A DNA stretch of 64,000 nucleotides, taken from CAIWHR01 sp963726775. Its GTDB lineage: Bacteria; Pseudomonadota; Gammaproteobacteria; Burkholderiales; Casimicrobiaceae. Shown here piece by piece: positions 57,850 to 64,000 of the stretch (position 1 is its first letter; each line of letters starts with the position of its first letter). Both the position numbers and the translations under genes were made by a program. The notes under the pieces are model-generated. The model saw nothing but the letters and a program-made list of their open reading frames with translations. It was not told the DNA's origin and made no database searches. The stretch spans positions 930,001 to 994,000 of the forward strand of contig CAVSDL010000001.1 in NCBI GenBank assembly GCA_963726775.1. Direction: 5' to 3'.

Positions 57850-58276
57850 TCATGGCGTTCTTCCTTCGGCGTTTCCTTTGCCCTCCGGTCAGCGTCGGCG
57901 CCAATGCCGGTCGTGCCATTGCATCGATCCGCGGTTATGCTGCCTTACCGCGTGTACTCGTCGGTCGTTCTGCCTCCGCCAACGGTGCCGTGTGTCGGTT
58001 CGCCGCCAACTTTCGGTCGCCGCGTTTCCCGCGTAACGTGTCGCAGCGTTCTGCCGCTATCGGGCGTGCCATCATGAAGGTCAGCGCTCATGTTGGCGCA
58101 CCTCGCGCCGTGCGCTTCCGACGCGAAACTGCTGGCGGTCGCGTTACCCGCGCCGGCTTCGGTTGGGTGGTGAGCGCGGGTGCCGCCCTGCGCCCCAACC
58201 CGGCGGTCGAGCGGACGCGCCGGTACAGGGCTTCTCTTTCCGAACCACGGTGGCGGTGCGCCGCTCACCTTGTACG
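57843..58276 (+). repeat. Cassette 1: family A, copy 1
   Basis: A 434-bp unit closely similar to cassettes 11 (60656-61088) and 14 (62111-62544). A 142-codon Arg/Ala-rich frame (57852-58280, MAFFLRRFLCPPVSV) is open here and in copy 3. Copy 2 has a one-base deletion that breaks it, there is no ribosome binding site, and composition is poor, so I treat the unit as probably non-coding. Confidence 0.8.
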
Positions 58277-58282
58277 TTAGGC
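58192..58282 (+). other. attC 1 (91 bp)
   Basis: R'' is GCCCCAAC, complementary to a GTTGGGGC cassette start; R' is GTTAGGC at 58276. The long variable loop (CGCGCCGGTACAGGGCTTCTC and on) is specific to family A cassettes. Confidence 0.85.
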
Positions 58283-58550
58283 CCCGAAAGCCAAGAACTC
58301 GCGCGCTCGTGGCTATCCATTCGTCGCGTCGCGTTCTTCCGGCACCTGGCGTAATCTGTGCGCGTCCCCGCGCCAATCGCCTCGTCGCGTCTCTGGCCGG
58401 TGCAAGTTTGTGGCGTCGTAATCGCGCCTTCGTTGGGAGGTTGCGCCGATGCAGGTCCCAGTGAGCCGTTGTGCCACGTCGCACTGCTCGTGGCCTAACC
58501 CGGCGGTCAAGCGGACGTCCCGCAAGCGGGCCGCCGGTTAACTTGTTTCG
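58277..58550 (+). repeat. Cassette 2: family B, copy 1
   Basis: A 274-bp unit nearly identical to the four tandem units at 59538-60655. It contains the conserved core CTGGCGTAATCTGTGCGCGT and the end CAGTGAGCCGTTGTGCCAC. No consistent reading frame exists across the copies, so it is probably non-coding. Confidence 0.85.
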
Positions 58551-58556
58551 TTAGGC
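58493..58556 (+). other. attC 2 (64 bp)
   Basis: GCCTAAC and GTTAGGC ends flank an inner hairpin CCCGC-AA-GCGGG. An outer arm pairs CAACCGG-type with CCGGTTAACTTG sequence (here TCAAGCGG). Confidence 0.88.
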
Positions 58557-58593
58557 CACATGGCGGCGCCGTCGCTCACCTTGTACGTTAGGC
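58551..58593 (+). other. Cassette 3: 37-bp remnant with a half attC
   Basis: From the junction at 58551 to the next GTTAGGC at 58587 there are only 37 bp. They match the right half of a family A attC (TGGCGGCGCCGTCGCTCACC). The R'' half and the cassette body are missing. Confidence 0.7.
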
Positions 58594-58902
58594 CGCGTCA
58601 CGTAAATCGGCACCGATTTCGCGATCGTCCGCATCACGTCGCGTCTTCGTCGTTCGCATCTGGCGTAATCTGTACGCGTACCGCGCCTTCGTTGCGCGTT
58701 GCCGCGTCTCTGGCGCGGTGCCAGTTCGTGGCGTCATCATGATCGTGCAATCGCGTGCCTGCGTTGAGGTCTGTGGCCGATCGTCGTCTCACGGCTGGCC
58801 GTAGTGCCACTCAGCACCGGTGCTCGTGCGCCTAACCCGGCGTTCGACCGGACGTCGCCGCAATGCGCGCTCCGGCCGCGCGGCGCGCCGCTCAGCTTAT
58901 CG
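58588..58902 (+). repeat. Cassette 4: diverged family B relative
   Basis: A 315-bp unit without a credible gene. It shares with family B the core CATCTGGCGTAATCTGTACG, CGCGCCTTCGTTG-like and GCCGCGTCTCTGG-like blocks, but is otherwise diverged. Confidence 0.65.
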
Positions 58903-58908
58903 TTAGGC
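58830..58908 (+). other. attC 4 (79 bp)
   Basis: R'' is GCCTAAC at 58830 and R' is GTTAGGC at 58902. The outer arm is CCGGCGTTCGACCGG, and the inner sequence differs from the 64-bp sites. Confidence 0.85.
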
Positions 58909-59179
58909 CACGACATGTGGTCACGTCGCGTCGAGCTGCGCTCGATCACGTTCTCGCGTCGCGTCCTGGCAGGATCTGGCGGAAACTGTGCGTCGTGCAC
59001 GCGCCACTTGCCGTCAGCTCCCGGTCGCTGCCGAGCGGGGCGTCTGTTCGAGCCTGTTGTCGACGTAATGGCGTGCCATGCTGTCTGCTTGTCGAGCTAT
59101 GTGCCCTAACCCGGCGCTCAACCGGACGTCCCGCATGCGGGCTTCGCCCGCGCAGCGGGCCGCCGGTTAGCTTGATTCG
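58903..59179 (+). repeat. Cassette 5: distant family B relative
   Basis: A 277-bp unit with no credible gene. It keeps a weak version of the family B core (TCGCGTCGCGTCCTGG, then GATCTGGCGGAAACTGTGCG). Confidence 0.5.
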
Positions 59180-59185
59180 TTAGGC
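59104..59185 (+). other. attC 5 (82 bp)
   Basis: R'' is CCCTAAC, one mismatch from GCCTAAC, and R' is GTTAGGC at 59179. The inner region has CCCGCATGCGGG followed by a second GCCCGCGCAGCGGGC hairpin. Confidence 0.83.
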
Positions 59186-59200
59186 GCCACAATCCAACAA

Positions 59201-59467
59201 ATGAGCCGGCCCGTTCCAGCATTCCTCCTGGTGCCACCGCTTATCAGCGCGGTAGCTGTTGTCCTCTTGCGTGGTAGCCAGCTTGTCCTGGCGGTTATGG
59301 TCTTCTTTTGGCTCGGTGTTGTCGCATCAATTGGCACCGTGTTCTTCTTGCGCCGCTTTCCAGGTTGGGCTGTGCTCTCCCTTGCGTGTTCGATCACTCT
59401 GCTTGCCATTGCAAGCCGGAGCGTGCTTTCGTGGGCAGCTTGGTCATTGGGGGGCTTCGCACCATGA
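59201..59467 (+). CDS. Cassette 6 gene: small membrane protein
   Basis: An 88-residue hydrophobic protein with three predicted membrane segments (VPAFLLVPPLISAVAVVLLR, LVLAVMVFFWLGVVASIGTV, LSLACSITLLAIASRS). The ATG lies 22 bp after the cassette junction, normal for cassette genes. I do not recognise a family. Confidence 0.7.
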   Translation: MSRPVPAFLLVPPLISAVAVVLLRGSQLVLAVMVFFWLGVVASIGTVFFLRRFPGWAVLSLACSITLLAIASRSVLSWAAWSLGGFAP

Positions 59468-59480
59468 CGCCTGTTGTGGC

Positions 59481-59543
59481 GCCTAACCCGGCGTTCAACC
59501 GGACGTCCCGCAAGCGGGCCGCCGGTTAACTTGTTCGTTAGGC
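59481..59543 (+). other. attC 6 (63 bp)
   Basis: The cassette starts TTAGGCGCCAC, and the sequence before and through R'' is GTGGCGCCTAAC. This gives 12 bp of complementarity between the cassette's two ends. R' is GTTAGGC at 59537. Confidence 0.9.
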
Positions 59544-59812
59544 CCCGAAAACCAAGAACTCACGCGCTCGTGGCCATCCCTCTGTCGCGTCGCGTTCTTC
59601 CGGCACCTGGCGTAATCTGTGCGCGTCCCCGCGCTCATCGCCTTGTCGCGTCTCTGGCCGGTGCCAGTGCGTGGCGTCGTAATCGCGCCTTCGTTGGGAG
59701 GTCGTGCCGATGCGATCTCACAGTGAGCCGTTGTGCCACATCGCAATGCTCGTGGCCTAACCCGGCGTTCAACCGGACGTCCCGCAAGCGGGCCGCCGGT
59801 TAACTTGATTCG
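59538..59812 (+). repeat. Cassette 7: family B, copy 2
   Basis: A 275-bp unit, the first of four consecutive family B cassettes. It differs from its neighbours by scattered substitutions and one- to two-base indels. Confidence 0.88.
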
Positions 59813-59818
59813 TTAGGC
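59755..59818 (+). other. attC 7 (64 bp)
   Basis: GCCTAAC at 59755 and GTTAGGC at 59812, with inner hairpin CCCGC-AA-GCGGG and arm CAACCGG/CCGGTTAACTTG. Confidence 0.9.
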
Positions 59819-60085
59819 CCCGAAATCCAACACGCTCGCGGTCGAGGCCATCCATTCGTCGCGTCGCGTTCTCCCGACACCTGGCGTAATCTGTACGCGT
59901 CCCCGCGCCCATCGCTCTGTCGCGTCTCTGGCCGGTGCCAGTTTGAGGCGTCGTAATCGCGCCTTCGTTGGGAGGTCGTGCCGATGCGTATCCCAGTGAG
60001 CCGTTGTGCCACATCGCACTGCTCGTGGCCTAACCCGTCGTTCAACCGGACGTCCCGCAAGCGGGCCGCCGGTTAACTTGTTTCG
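59813..60085 (+). repeat. Cassette 8: family B, copy 3
   Basis: A 273-bp tandem member of the family B run, with the same core and the same attC type. Confidence 0.88.
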
Positions 60086-60091
60086 TTAGGC
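60028..60091 (+). other. attC 8 (64 bp)
   Basis: GCCTAAC at 60028 and GTTAGGC at 60085. It has CCGTCGTTCAACCGG in place of CCGGCGTTCAACCGG. Confidence 0.9.
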
Positions 60092-60359
60092 CCCGAAAAC
60101 CAAGCACTCTCGCGGTCGAGGCCATCCATTTGTCACGTCGCGTTCTTCCGGCACCTGGCGTAATCTGTGCGCGTCCCCGCGCCAATTGCCTCGTCGCGTC
60201 TCTGGCCGGTGCCAGTTTGGGGCGTCGTAATCGCGCCTTCGTTGGGAGGTCGTGCCAATGCGATCTCACGTGAGCCGTTGTGCCACATCGCAATGCTCGT
60301 GGCCTAACCCGTCGTTCAACCGGACGTCCCGCAAGCGGGCCGCCGGTTAACTTGTTTCG
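60086..60359 (+). repeat. Cassette 9: family B, copy 4
   Basis: A 274-bp tandem member of the family B run. One base is missing in the conserved end (CTCACGTGAGCCG rather than CTCACAGTGAGCCG). Confidence 0.88.
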
Positions 60360-60365
60360 TTAGGC
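60302..60365 (+). other. attC 9 (64 bp)
   Basis: GCCTAAC at 60302 and GTTAGGC at 60359, with the same CCGTCGTT variant as attC 8, suggesting those two units share a recent duplication. Confidence 0.9.
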
Positions 60366-60655
60366 CCCGAAAACCAAGACTCTCGCGGTCGAGGCCATCC
60401 ATTCGTCGCGTCGCGTTCTTCCGGCACCTGGCGTAATCTGTGCGCGTCCCCGCGCCAATCGCCTCGTCGCGTCTCTGGCCGGTGCTAGTTTGAGGCGTCG
60501 TAATCGCGCCTTCGTTGGGAGGTCGTGCCGATGCGTATCTCAGTGAGCCGTTGTGCCACATCGCAATGCTCGTGGCCTAACCCGGCGTTCAACCGGACGC
60601 GCCGGTACATGGCTTCTCTCCGAGCCACAGCGGCGGCCGCCGGTTAACTTGTTCG
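60360..60655 (+). repeat. Cassette 10: family B, copy 5, with mosaic attC
   Basis: A 296-bp unit whose body is family B but whose attC carries a family A-type insert, making it about 22 bp longer than the other copies. Confidence 0.85.
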
Positions 60656-60662
60656 TTGGGGC
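60575..60662 (+). other. attC 10 (mosaic, 88 bp)
   Basis: The outer arms are of the 64-bp type (GCCTAACCCGGCGTTCAACC and GCCGCCGGTTAACTTGTTCG). The middle is family A-like (ACGCGCCGGTACATGGCTTC). R' is GTTGGGGC, the start of a family A cassette. Confidence 0.85.
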
Positions 60663-61088
60663 TCATGGCGTTCGCCCTTCGGCGTTTCCTTTGTCCTTCG
60701 GCCAGCGTCGGCGCCAGTGCCGGTCGTGCCTATGGATCGCTCCGCGGTTACGCCGCCTCACCGCGTGTACTCGTCGGCCGTTCTGCCTCCGTCAACGGTG
60801 CCGTGCGTCGGCTTGTCGCCAACCTTCGTTCGCCGCGTTCCCGCGTAACGTGTCGCAGCGTTCTGCCGGTATCGGGCGCGCCATCATGAAGGTCAGTGCT
60901 CCCATTGGCGCACCGCGTGCCGTGCGCTTCCGACGCGAAAGCGCTGGCGGTCGTGTTGCCCGCGCTGGCTTCGGTTGGGCGGTGAGCGCGGGTGCCGCCT
61001 TGCGCCCCAACCCGGCGGTCGAGCGGACGCGCCGTTACATGGCTTCTCTTTCCGAACCACAGTGGCGGCGCGCCGCTCACCTTGATCG
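60656..61088 (+). repeat. Cassette 11: family A, copy 2
   Basis: A 433-bp copy of cassette 1. It lacks one base near 60840 (CGCGTTCCCGCG), which breaks the frame open in copies 1 and 3. Confidence 0.85.
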
Positions 61089-61094
61089 TTAGGC
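61004..61094 (+). other. attC 11 (91 bp)
   Basis: R'' is GCCCCAAC, matching this cassette's GTTGGGGC start; R' is GTTAGGC at 61088. The family A type loop is present. Confidence 0.88.
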
Positions 61095-61125
61095 CTCGTG
61101 CAGACCCACACAATTCGAGAGACTC

Positions 61126-61497
61126 ATGTTTGATCACGTCGTATTCGGAGTCAGCGACTATGCAGCGAGCAAGGCGTTTTTTCTCAAGGCACTCGAACCG
61201 CTCGGCGTAGCTGTTGTCTCGGAGGGGCCGCTCGGCGTCGAGCTTTGCCGCCCAGACAGCAAATCTTCACTGTGCATCCGCCGCATTGAGGAGAAAGCCA
61301 CGCATCTCCACTTAGCCTTCACGGCCGAGAATCGCCGGGAAGTCGAAGATTTCTACCGCGCGGCTCTTGAGGCAGGGGGCACAGACAACGGAGCGCCTGG
61401 TCTGCGCCCGCAGTACCACGCGAACTACTTCGCAGCTTTCGTCATTGGTCCGGACGGGCACAACATCGAAGTGGTTTGCCATGAACCCGAGGCCTAA
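61126..61497 (+). CDS. Cassette 12 gene: VOC/glyoxalase family protein
   Basis: A 123-residue protein of the vicinal oxygen chelate superfamily. It begins FDHVVFGVSDYAASKAFFLK, with THLHLAFTAENR in the middle and GPDGHNIEVVCHE at the end, giving candidate His and Glu metal ligands. The stop (TAA) lies inside the attC R'' box. Substrate unknown; such cassettes include glyoxalase-like and antibiotic-binding proteins. Confidence 0.9.
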   Translation: MFDHVVFGVSDYAASKAFFLKALEPLGVAVVSEGPLGVELCRPDSKSSLCIRRIEEKATHLHLAFTAENRREVEDFYRAALEAGGTDNGAPGLRPQYHANYFAAFVIGPDGHNIEVVCHEPEA

Positions 61498-61573
61498 CCG
61501 GTCGCTCAACGCGGACGCCCACCGGCGGGCATTCAGCCCGCCGGCGGTCGCCGGTTAGCTTGCTTCGTTGGGC
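61492..61573 (+). other. attC 12 (82 bp)
   Basis: The cassette starts TTAGGCCTCG, and the R'' region AGGCCTAAC is its complement. R' is GTTGGGC at 61567. The inner arm is CCGGCGGGC/GCCCGCCGG. Confidence 0.88.
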
Positions 61574-61630
61574 GTCATGGAACTCGGGGCGCGGTATACT
61601 GAACGTTTCTGTCGGACGCCGGAATCGATC

Positions 61631-61849
61631 ATGAAATTGACAGCGGTATTTGAGCAAGTGCCCGAGGGCTACATTGGCTTCGTCGAGGAATTGCCCGGAG
61701 CAAATACTCAGGGAGCGACGCTCGAAGAGGCCCGAACTAATCTCAGCGAGGCCGTTGAGCTTGTGCTGGAGGCCAATCGCGTCTTGGCCAAAGAATCGAT
61801 GCAAGGACGCCGGGTGATTCGCGAGGCCCTCCTACTCACGCCTGAATGA
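61631..61849 (+). CDS. hicB: Cassette 13 gene a: HicB-type antitoxin
   Basis: A 72-residue protein, MKLTAVFEQVPEGYIGFVEE, with the HicB core LPGANTQGATLEEARTNLSE. It is a short HicB: the partial RNase H-like fold without an obvious DNA-binding extension. It overlaps the toxin gene by four bases (ATGA). Confidence 0.88.
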   Translation: MKLTAVFEQVPEGYIGFVEELPGANTQGATLEEARTNLSEAVELVLEANRVLAKESMQGRRVIREALLLTPE

Positions 61850-62031
61850 AGCGTCTCGATCTCGTCCGTCATCTTGAACGGAACGGGTGTCAGCTTCTGC
61901 GCGAGGGCGGCAGTCATTCTGTGTACGTTAACCGCGTAGCCCGCAAGTCGTCCTCCCTCCCGCGGCACCGAGAGATCAACGATTTTCTCGCACGCAAGAT
62001 TTGCCGCGATCTCGAAATTCCGGCCCCATGA
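61846..62031 (+). CDS. hicA: Cassette 13 gene b: HicA-type mRNA interferase toxin
   Basis: A 61-residue double-stranded RNA-binding-like protein. The catalytic histidine sits in REGGSHSVYVN, followed by the family block PRHREINDFLARKICRDLEI. HicA cleaves mRNA until bound by HicB. Here the antitoxin gene comes first, the reverse of the E. coli order. Confidence 0.92.
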   Translation: MKRLDLVRHLERNGCQLLREGGSHSVYVNRVARKSSSLPRHREINDFLARKICRDLEIPAP

Positions 62032-62032
62032 C

Positions 62033-62117
62033 GCCCAACCCGGCGCTCAACCGGACGTCCCGCACGCGCGGCTTCGCCGGGCGCAGCGGGCCGCCGGTTA
62101 GCTTGATTCGTTGGGGC
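62033..62117 (+). other. attC 13 (84-85 bp)
   Basis: The cassette starts TTGGGCGTCATGG, and the R'' region is TGACGCCCAAC, complementary over 11 bp. R' is GTTGGGGC at 62110. It begins one base after the hicA stop codon. Confidence 0.9.
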
Positions 62118-62544
62118 TCATGGCGTTCGCCCTTCGGCGTTTCCTTTGTCCTTCGGCCAGCGTCGGCGCCAATGCCGGTCGTGCCATTGCATCGCTCCGC
62201 GGTTACGCCGCCTCACCGCGTGTGCTCGTCGGCCGTTGTGCCGCGGTCAACAGTGCCGTGCGTCGGCTTGTCGCCAGCCTTCGTTCGCCGCGTCTTCCGC
62301 GTAACGTGTCGCAGCGGTGTGCCGGTATCGGGTGCACCATGATGAAGGTCAGTGCTCCCATTGGCGCACCGCGTGCCGTGCGCTTCCGACGCGAAATCGC
62401 TGGCCGTCGTGTTGCCCGCGCTGGCTTCGGTTGGGCGGTGAGCGCGGGTGCCGCCCTGCGCCCCAACCCGGCGGTCGAGCGGACGCGCCGTTACATGGCT
62501 TCTCTTTCCGAACCACAGTGGCGGCGCGCCGCTCACCTTGATCG
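62111..62544 (+). repeat. Cassette 14: family A, copy 3
   Basis: A 434-bp copy of cassettes 1 and 11. The 142-codon frame (62120-62548) is intact here. Confidence 0.85.
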
Positions 62545-62550
62545 TTAGGC
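62460..62550 (+). other. attC 14 (91 bp)
   Basis: R'' is GCCCCAAC and R' is GTTAGGC at 62544. The sequence is nearly identical to attC 11. Confidence 0.88.
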
Positions 62551-62563
62551 CTAGCACTCCATC

Positions 62564-63151
62564 GTGCGCGCATTAACAATCATGGGTGTCTCAATCGGGC
62601 TCACGAGTTGCGGGCCGCAAATTGATTCGTCGATTGCTAACCTAAGCCGTACCGAAGAAAATCGTGTGGTACTTGCTTCGACTTCTGTCGCCCTTACAAA
62701 AGCGCCTCTTTCACTTACGTCCAAGGAGCCGATGATGGTGCTTGGTGAGTGGACTTCGGTTTGCTTGGTGATGCGGGGCGACGTTCCATCCTCCGCGCAA
62801 CCATTAATGGACGCGGCTCTTGCCAATGAGCTGCACGGCTCGTCGGTGACTGTCGTGGTGCAAACCACCGACGGATTGGAAAAGATGCTTAGGCCACCGC
62901 TTGTCGGTTGGCGAAAGCATGGAGTAGTTCTACCCAACGATGAACTCGCGGGTTGCGCCAGCGCAAGTTGCGACGCCCGCCTTCCCAAAGGCGCGGTCGT
63001 GAAGAGTATTGAGGTATCTGCTCAACCAAACCTGGATATTAAGGGCATCTACTGGGTATCGACGTCCGATCTCCCTAGACCAGTAGGCCCGTCGCCTTCG
63101 GTGTCGACGTCATCAGGGGCCAGGTCCGATGGCTGCGGTCGCGCCGGCTAG
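62564..63151 (+). CDS. Cassette 15 gene: lipoprotein of unknown function
   Basis: A 195-residue protein from a GTG 20 bp after the junction. The short signal MRALTIMGVSIGLTSC has Cys 16 as the probable lipidated residue. The rest is mixed alpha/beta with two further cysteines close together (GCASASCDARLP), ending in a Ser/Pro-rich tail. Base composition is less GC-rich than the neighbouring chromosome. I do not recognise a family. Confidence 0.72.
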   Translation: MRALTIMGVSIGLTSCGPQIDSSIANLSRTEENRVVLASTSVALTKAPLSLTSKEPMMVLGEWTSVCLVMRGDVPSSAQPLMDAALANELHGSSVTVVVQTTDGLEKMLRPPLVGWRKHGVVLPNDELAGCASASCDARLPKGAVVKSIEVSAQPNLDIKGIYWVSTSDLPRPVGPSPSVSTSSGARSDGCGRAG

Positions 63152-63215
63152 GCCTATCCCGTCGTTCAACCGGACGTCCCGCAAGCGGGCCGCCGGTTAA
63201 CTTGTTTCGTTAGCC
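63152..63215 (+). other. attC 15 (64 bp, R'' variant)
   Basis: The cassette starts TTAGGCCTAGC; its end reads GCTAGGCCTATC, complementary over 12 bp with one mismatch (AAC to ATC). R' is GTTAGCC at 63209. Confidence 0.83.
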
Positions 63216-63269
63216 AACGATCACCTGGCGCTGGCGCTATAATCGCTGCCTTAGAAACTGAGGTGCCCC

Positions 63270-63470
63270 ATGAGTAAGATTGACGATCTCGAACGCCAGA
63301 TCCAAGCGCTGTCGACCACAGAGCTAGCGACATTCCGTAGATGGTTCGCGGGGTTTGACGCGGCGGAATGGGATCGCCAACTCGAAGCCGATGCGAAAGC
63401 GGGAAAGCTTGATGCCTTGGGCGAACGTGCACGCCAAGCCCACGCATCAGGCACGTCGTCGAAGCTTTGA
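63270..63470 (+). CDS. Cassette 16 gene a: putative antitoxin
   Basis: A 66-residue acidic helical protein, MSKIDDLERQIQALSTTELA, with FRRWFAGFDAAEWDRQLEAD, typical of small antitoxins paired with RelE-like toxins. Its stop overlaps the start of the next gene (TTGA). Confidence 0.8.
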   Translation: MSKIDDLERQIQALSTTELATFRRWFAGFDAAEWDRQLEADAKAGKLDALGERARQAHASGTSSKL

Positions 63471-63721
63471 ATCACTACGCGTCGCCGGATTTCTGGGCCC
63501 TTTACCGGGCCCTCCCCGCCGAAGTACGGGCCCTCGCCGACAAATCGTTTGTTTTTCTCAAGTCGGACGCGCAGCACCCGTCGCTTCATCTGAAAAGGGT
63601 TGGCGAGTATTTCTCGGTTCGTGTCGGCCTGTTCTATCGGGCACTCGGCGTCGAGGTCAAAGATGGCGTCTTGTGGTTCTGGATTGGTACCCACGCCGAG
63701 TACGACAAGATCGTTGGCTAA
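63467..63721 (+). CDS. Cassette 16 gene b: RelE/HigB-like toxin
   Basis: An 84-residue protein from a TTG. The core HPSLHLKRVGEYFSVRVGLF, then YRALGVEVKDGVLWFWIGTH, matches the ParE/RelE superfamily type that is annotated as cytotoxic translational repressor. The TAA stop is formed by the GGCTAAC R'' box of attC 16. Confidence 0.85.
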   Translation: MNHYASPDFWALYRALPAEVRALADKSFVFLKSDAQHPSLHLKRVGEYFSVRVGLFYRALGVEVKDGVLWFWIGTHAEYDKIVG

Positions 63722-63798
63722 CCTGGCGCTCAACCGGACGTCCCGCATGCGGGGCTGCGCCCCGGCAGCGGGCCGCCGGTTAGCTTGATTCGTTAGGC
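63716..63798 (+). other. attC 16 (83 bp)
   Basis: The cassette starts TTAGCCAACGATC, and its R'' region is GATCGTTGGCTAAC, complementary over 14 bp. R' is GTTAGGC at 63792. The inner hairpins are like those of attC 5. Confidence 0.9.
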
Positions 63799-63801
63799 GT
63801 C

Positions 63802-64000
63802 TTGAACTCTCCCGTGCAACTCGTTCGTCCTACGCAAAGCCATCTCGCAAGCTACGTTGCGGCCCTCGCACGCGGATGGTCCGCAGACACCATCCGCGGA
63901 GAAGTTGCCGCGCATGAGGAACTGGCGAAAATCGATCTAGATGCTGGGGCATTCATCGCGAGCCTGGACGATCGGGAGGCGAAGGGAGCACCGGCGAAGC
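63802..64000 (+). CDS. Cassette 17 gene: GNAT-family acetyltransferase (cut by window edge)
   Basis: The first 66 residues of a protein that begins at a TTG (63802) or GTG (63814) just after the junction: LVRPTQSHLASYVAALARGW, then IRGEVAAHEELAKIDLDAGA and FIASLDDREAKG. This N-terminus is typical of a GNAT acetyltransferase subgroup. The acetyl-CoA-binding motif lies beyond the edge. Confidence 0.75.
   Translation, partial: MNSPVQLVRPTQSHLASYVAALARGWSADTIRGEVAAHEELAKIDLDAGAFIASLDDREAKGAPAK

Noticed and set aside
59495..60561. Conserved-looking minus-strand ORFs of 81-83 codons in each family B cassette
   Set aside because: They differ in reading frame and N-terminus from copy to copy and run across attC sites. 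They follow from the DNA repeats rather than from protein conservation.
57843..63798. CRISPR array
   Set aside because: The repeats are 63-91 bp with inverted symmetry and spacers of 270-670 bp, each paired with its own cassette ends. These are attC sites and no cas gene is present.

Overview
The window looks like one contiguous chromosomal stretch from a high-GC proteobacterium, most likely a betaproteobacterium (Burkholderiales-like). The basis is the sarcosine-oxidase/betaine gene set, an IPTL-CTERM surface protein, the TolB-Pal-CpoB group, small betaproteobacterial stress proteins and a chromosomal integron integrase. Taxonomy is inferred from gene content only.

1-18.2 kb is a glycine betaine catabolism locus. 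It holds a dimethylglycine dehydrogenase-like flavoprotein (190-2607), a polar amino-acid-type ABC transporter (2604-6362) with a YbaK-type prolyl-tRNA deacylase inside its operon, sarcosine oxidase soxBDAG (6489-11633), a MmgE/PrpD family protein, a complete betaine/choline-type ABC importer (13157-16441), a betaine-homocysteine methyltransferase (16677-17732) and a GFA-family protein. Together they would import betaine, transfer one methyl to homocysteine, and oxidise dimethylglycine and sarcosine to glycine.

18.3-45.8 kb lies between two tRNA-Lys genes (anticodons CTT and TTT, same strand). It is full of small envelope and stress genes: entericidin, DUF3096, CsbD, GlsB/YeaQ, DUF883, lmo0937-type, PRC-barrel, BON, Crp/Fnr, a cardiolipin-synthase-like phospholipase D, an AI-2E-family permease and a DUF3494/IPTL-CTERM protein. 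It also holds several broken genes: an internally deleted Fe-superoxide dismutase, a truncated YihY/BrkB, a BON protein without signal peptide, and an 8.9-kb cyclic beta-1,2-glucan synthase (NdvB type) interrupted by many frameshifts. An intact glucose-6-phosphate dehydrogenase precedes the last.

45.9-56.6 kb returns to ordinary chromosomal genes: DUF1178, YeeE/YedE sulfur transporter, an ECF sigma factor with a putative membrane anti-sigma factor, mutY, cpoB, pal, tolB, rlpA and a lysine-rich small protein. tolQ, tolR and tolA are not in the window.

56.7-64.0 kb is the most notable part: a chromosomal integron. An integron-type tyrosine recombinase (56722-57723, minus strand) is followed by at least 17 cassette units, all pointing away from it and separated by attC sites. 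In nearly every cassette the R'' box is complementary to that cassette's own first bases. Five cassettes encode recognisable products: a small membrane protein, a VOC protein, HicBA, a RelE-type toxin-antitoxin pair and a GNAT acetyltransferase cut by the window edge. One encodes an unknown lipoprotein. The others belong to two families of repeated, apparently non-coding cassettes: one of about 434 bp in three copies and one of about 275 bp in five close copies (four in tandem) plus two diverged relatives.
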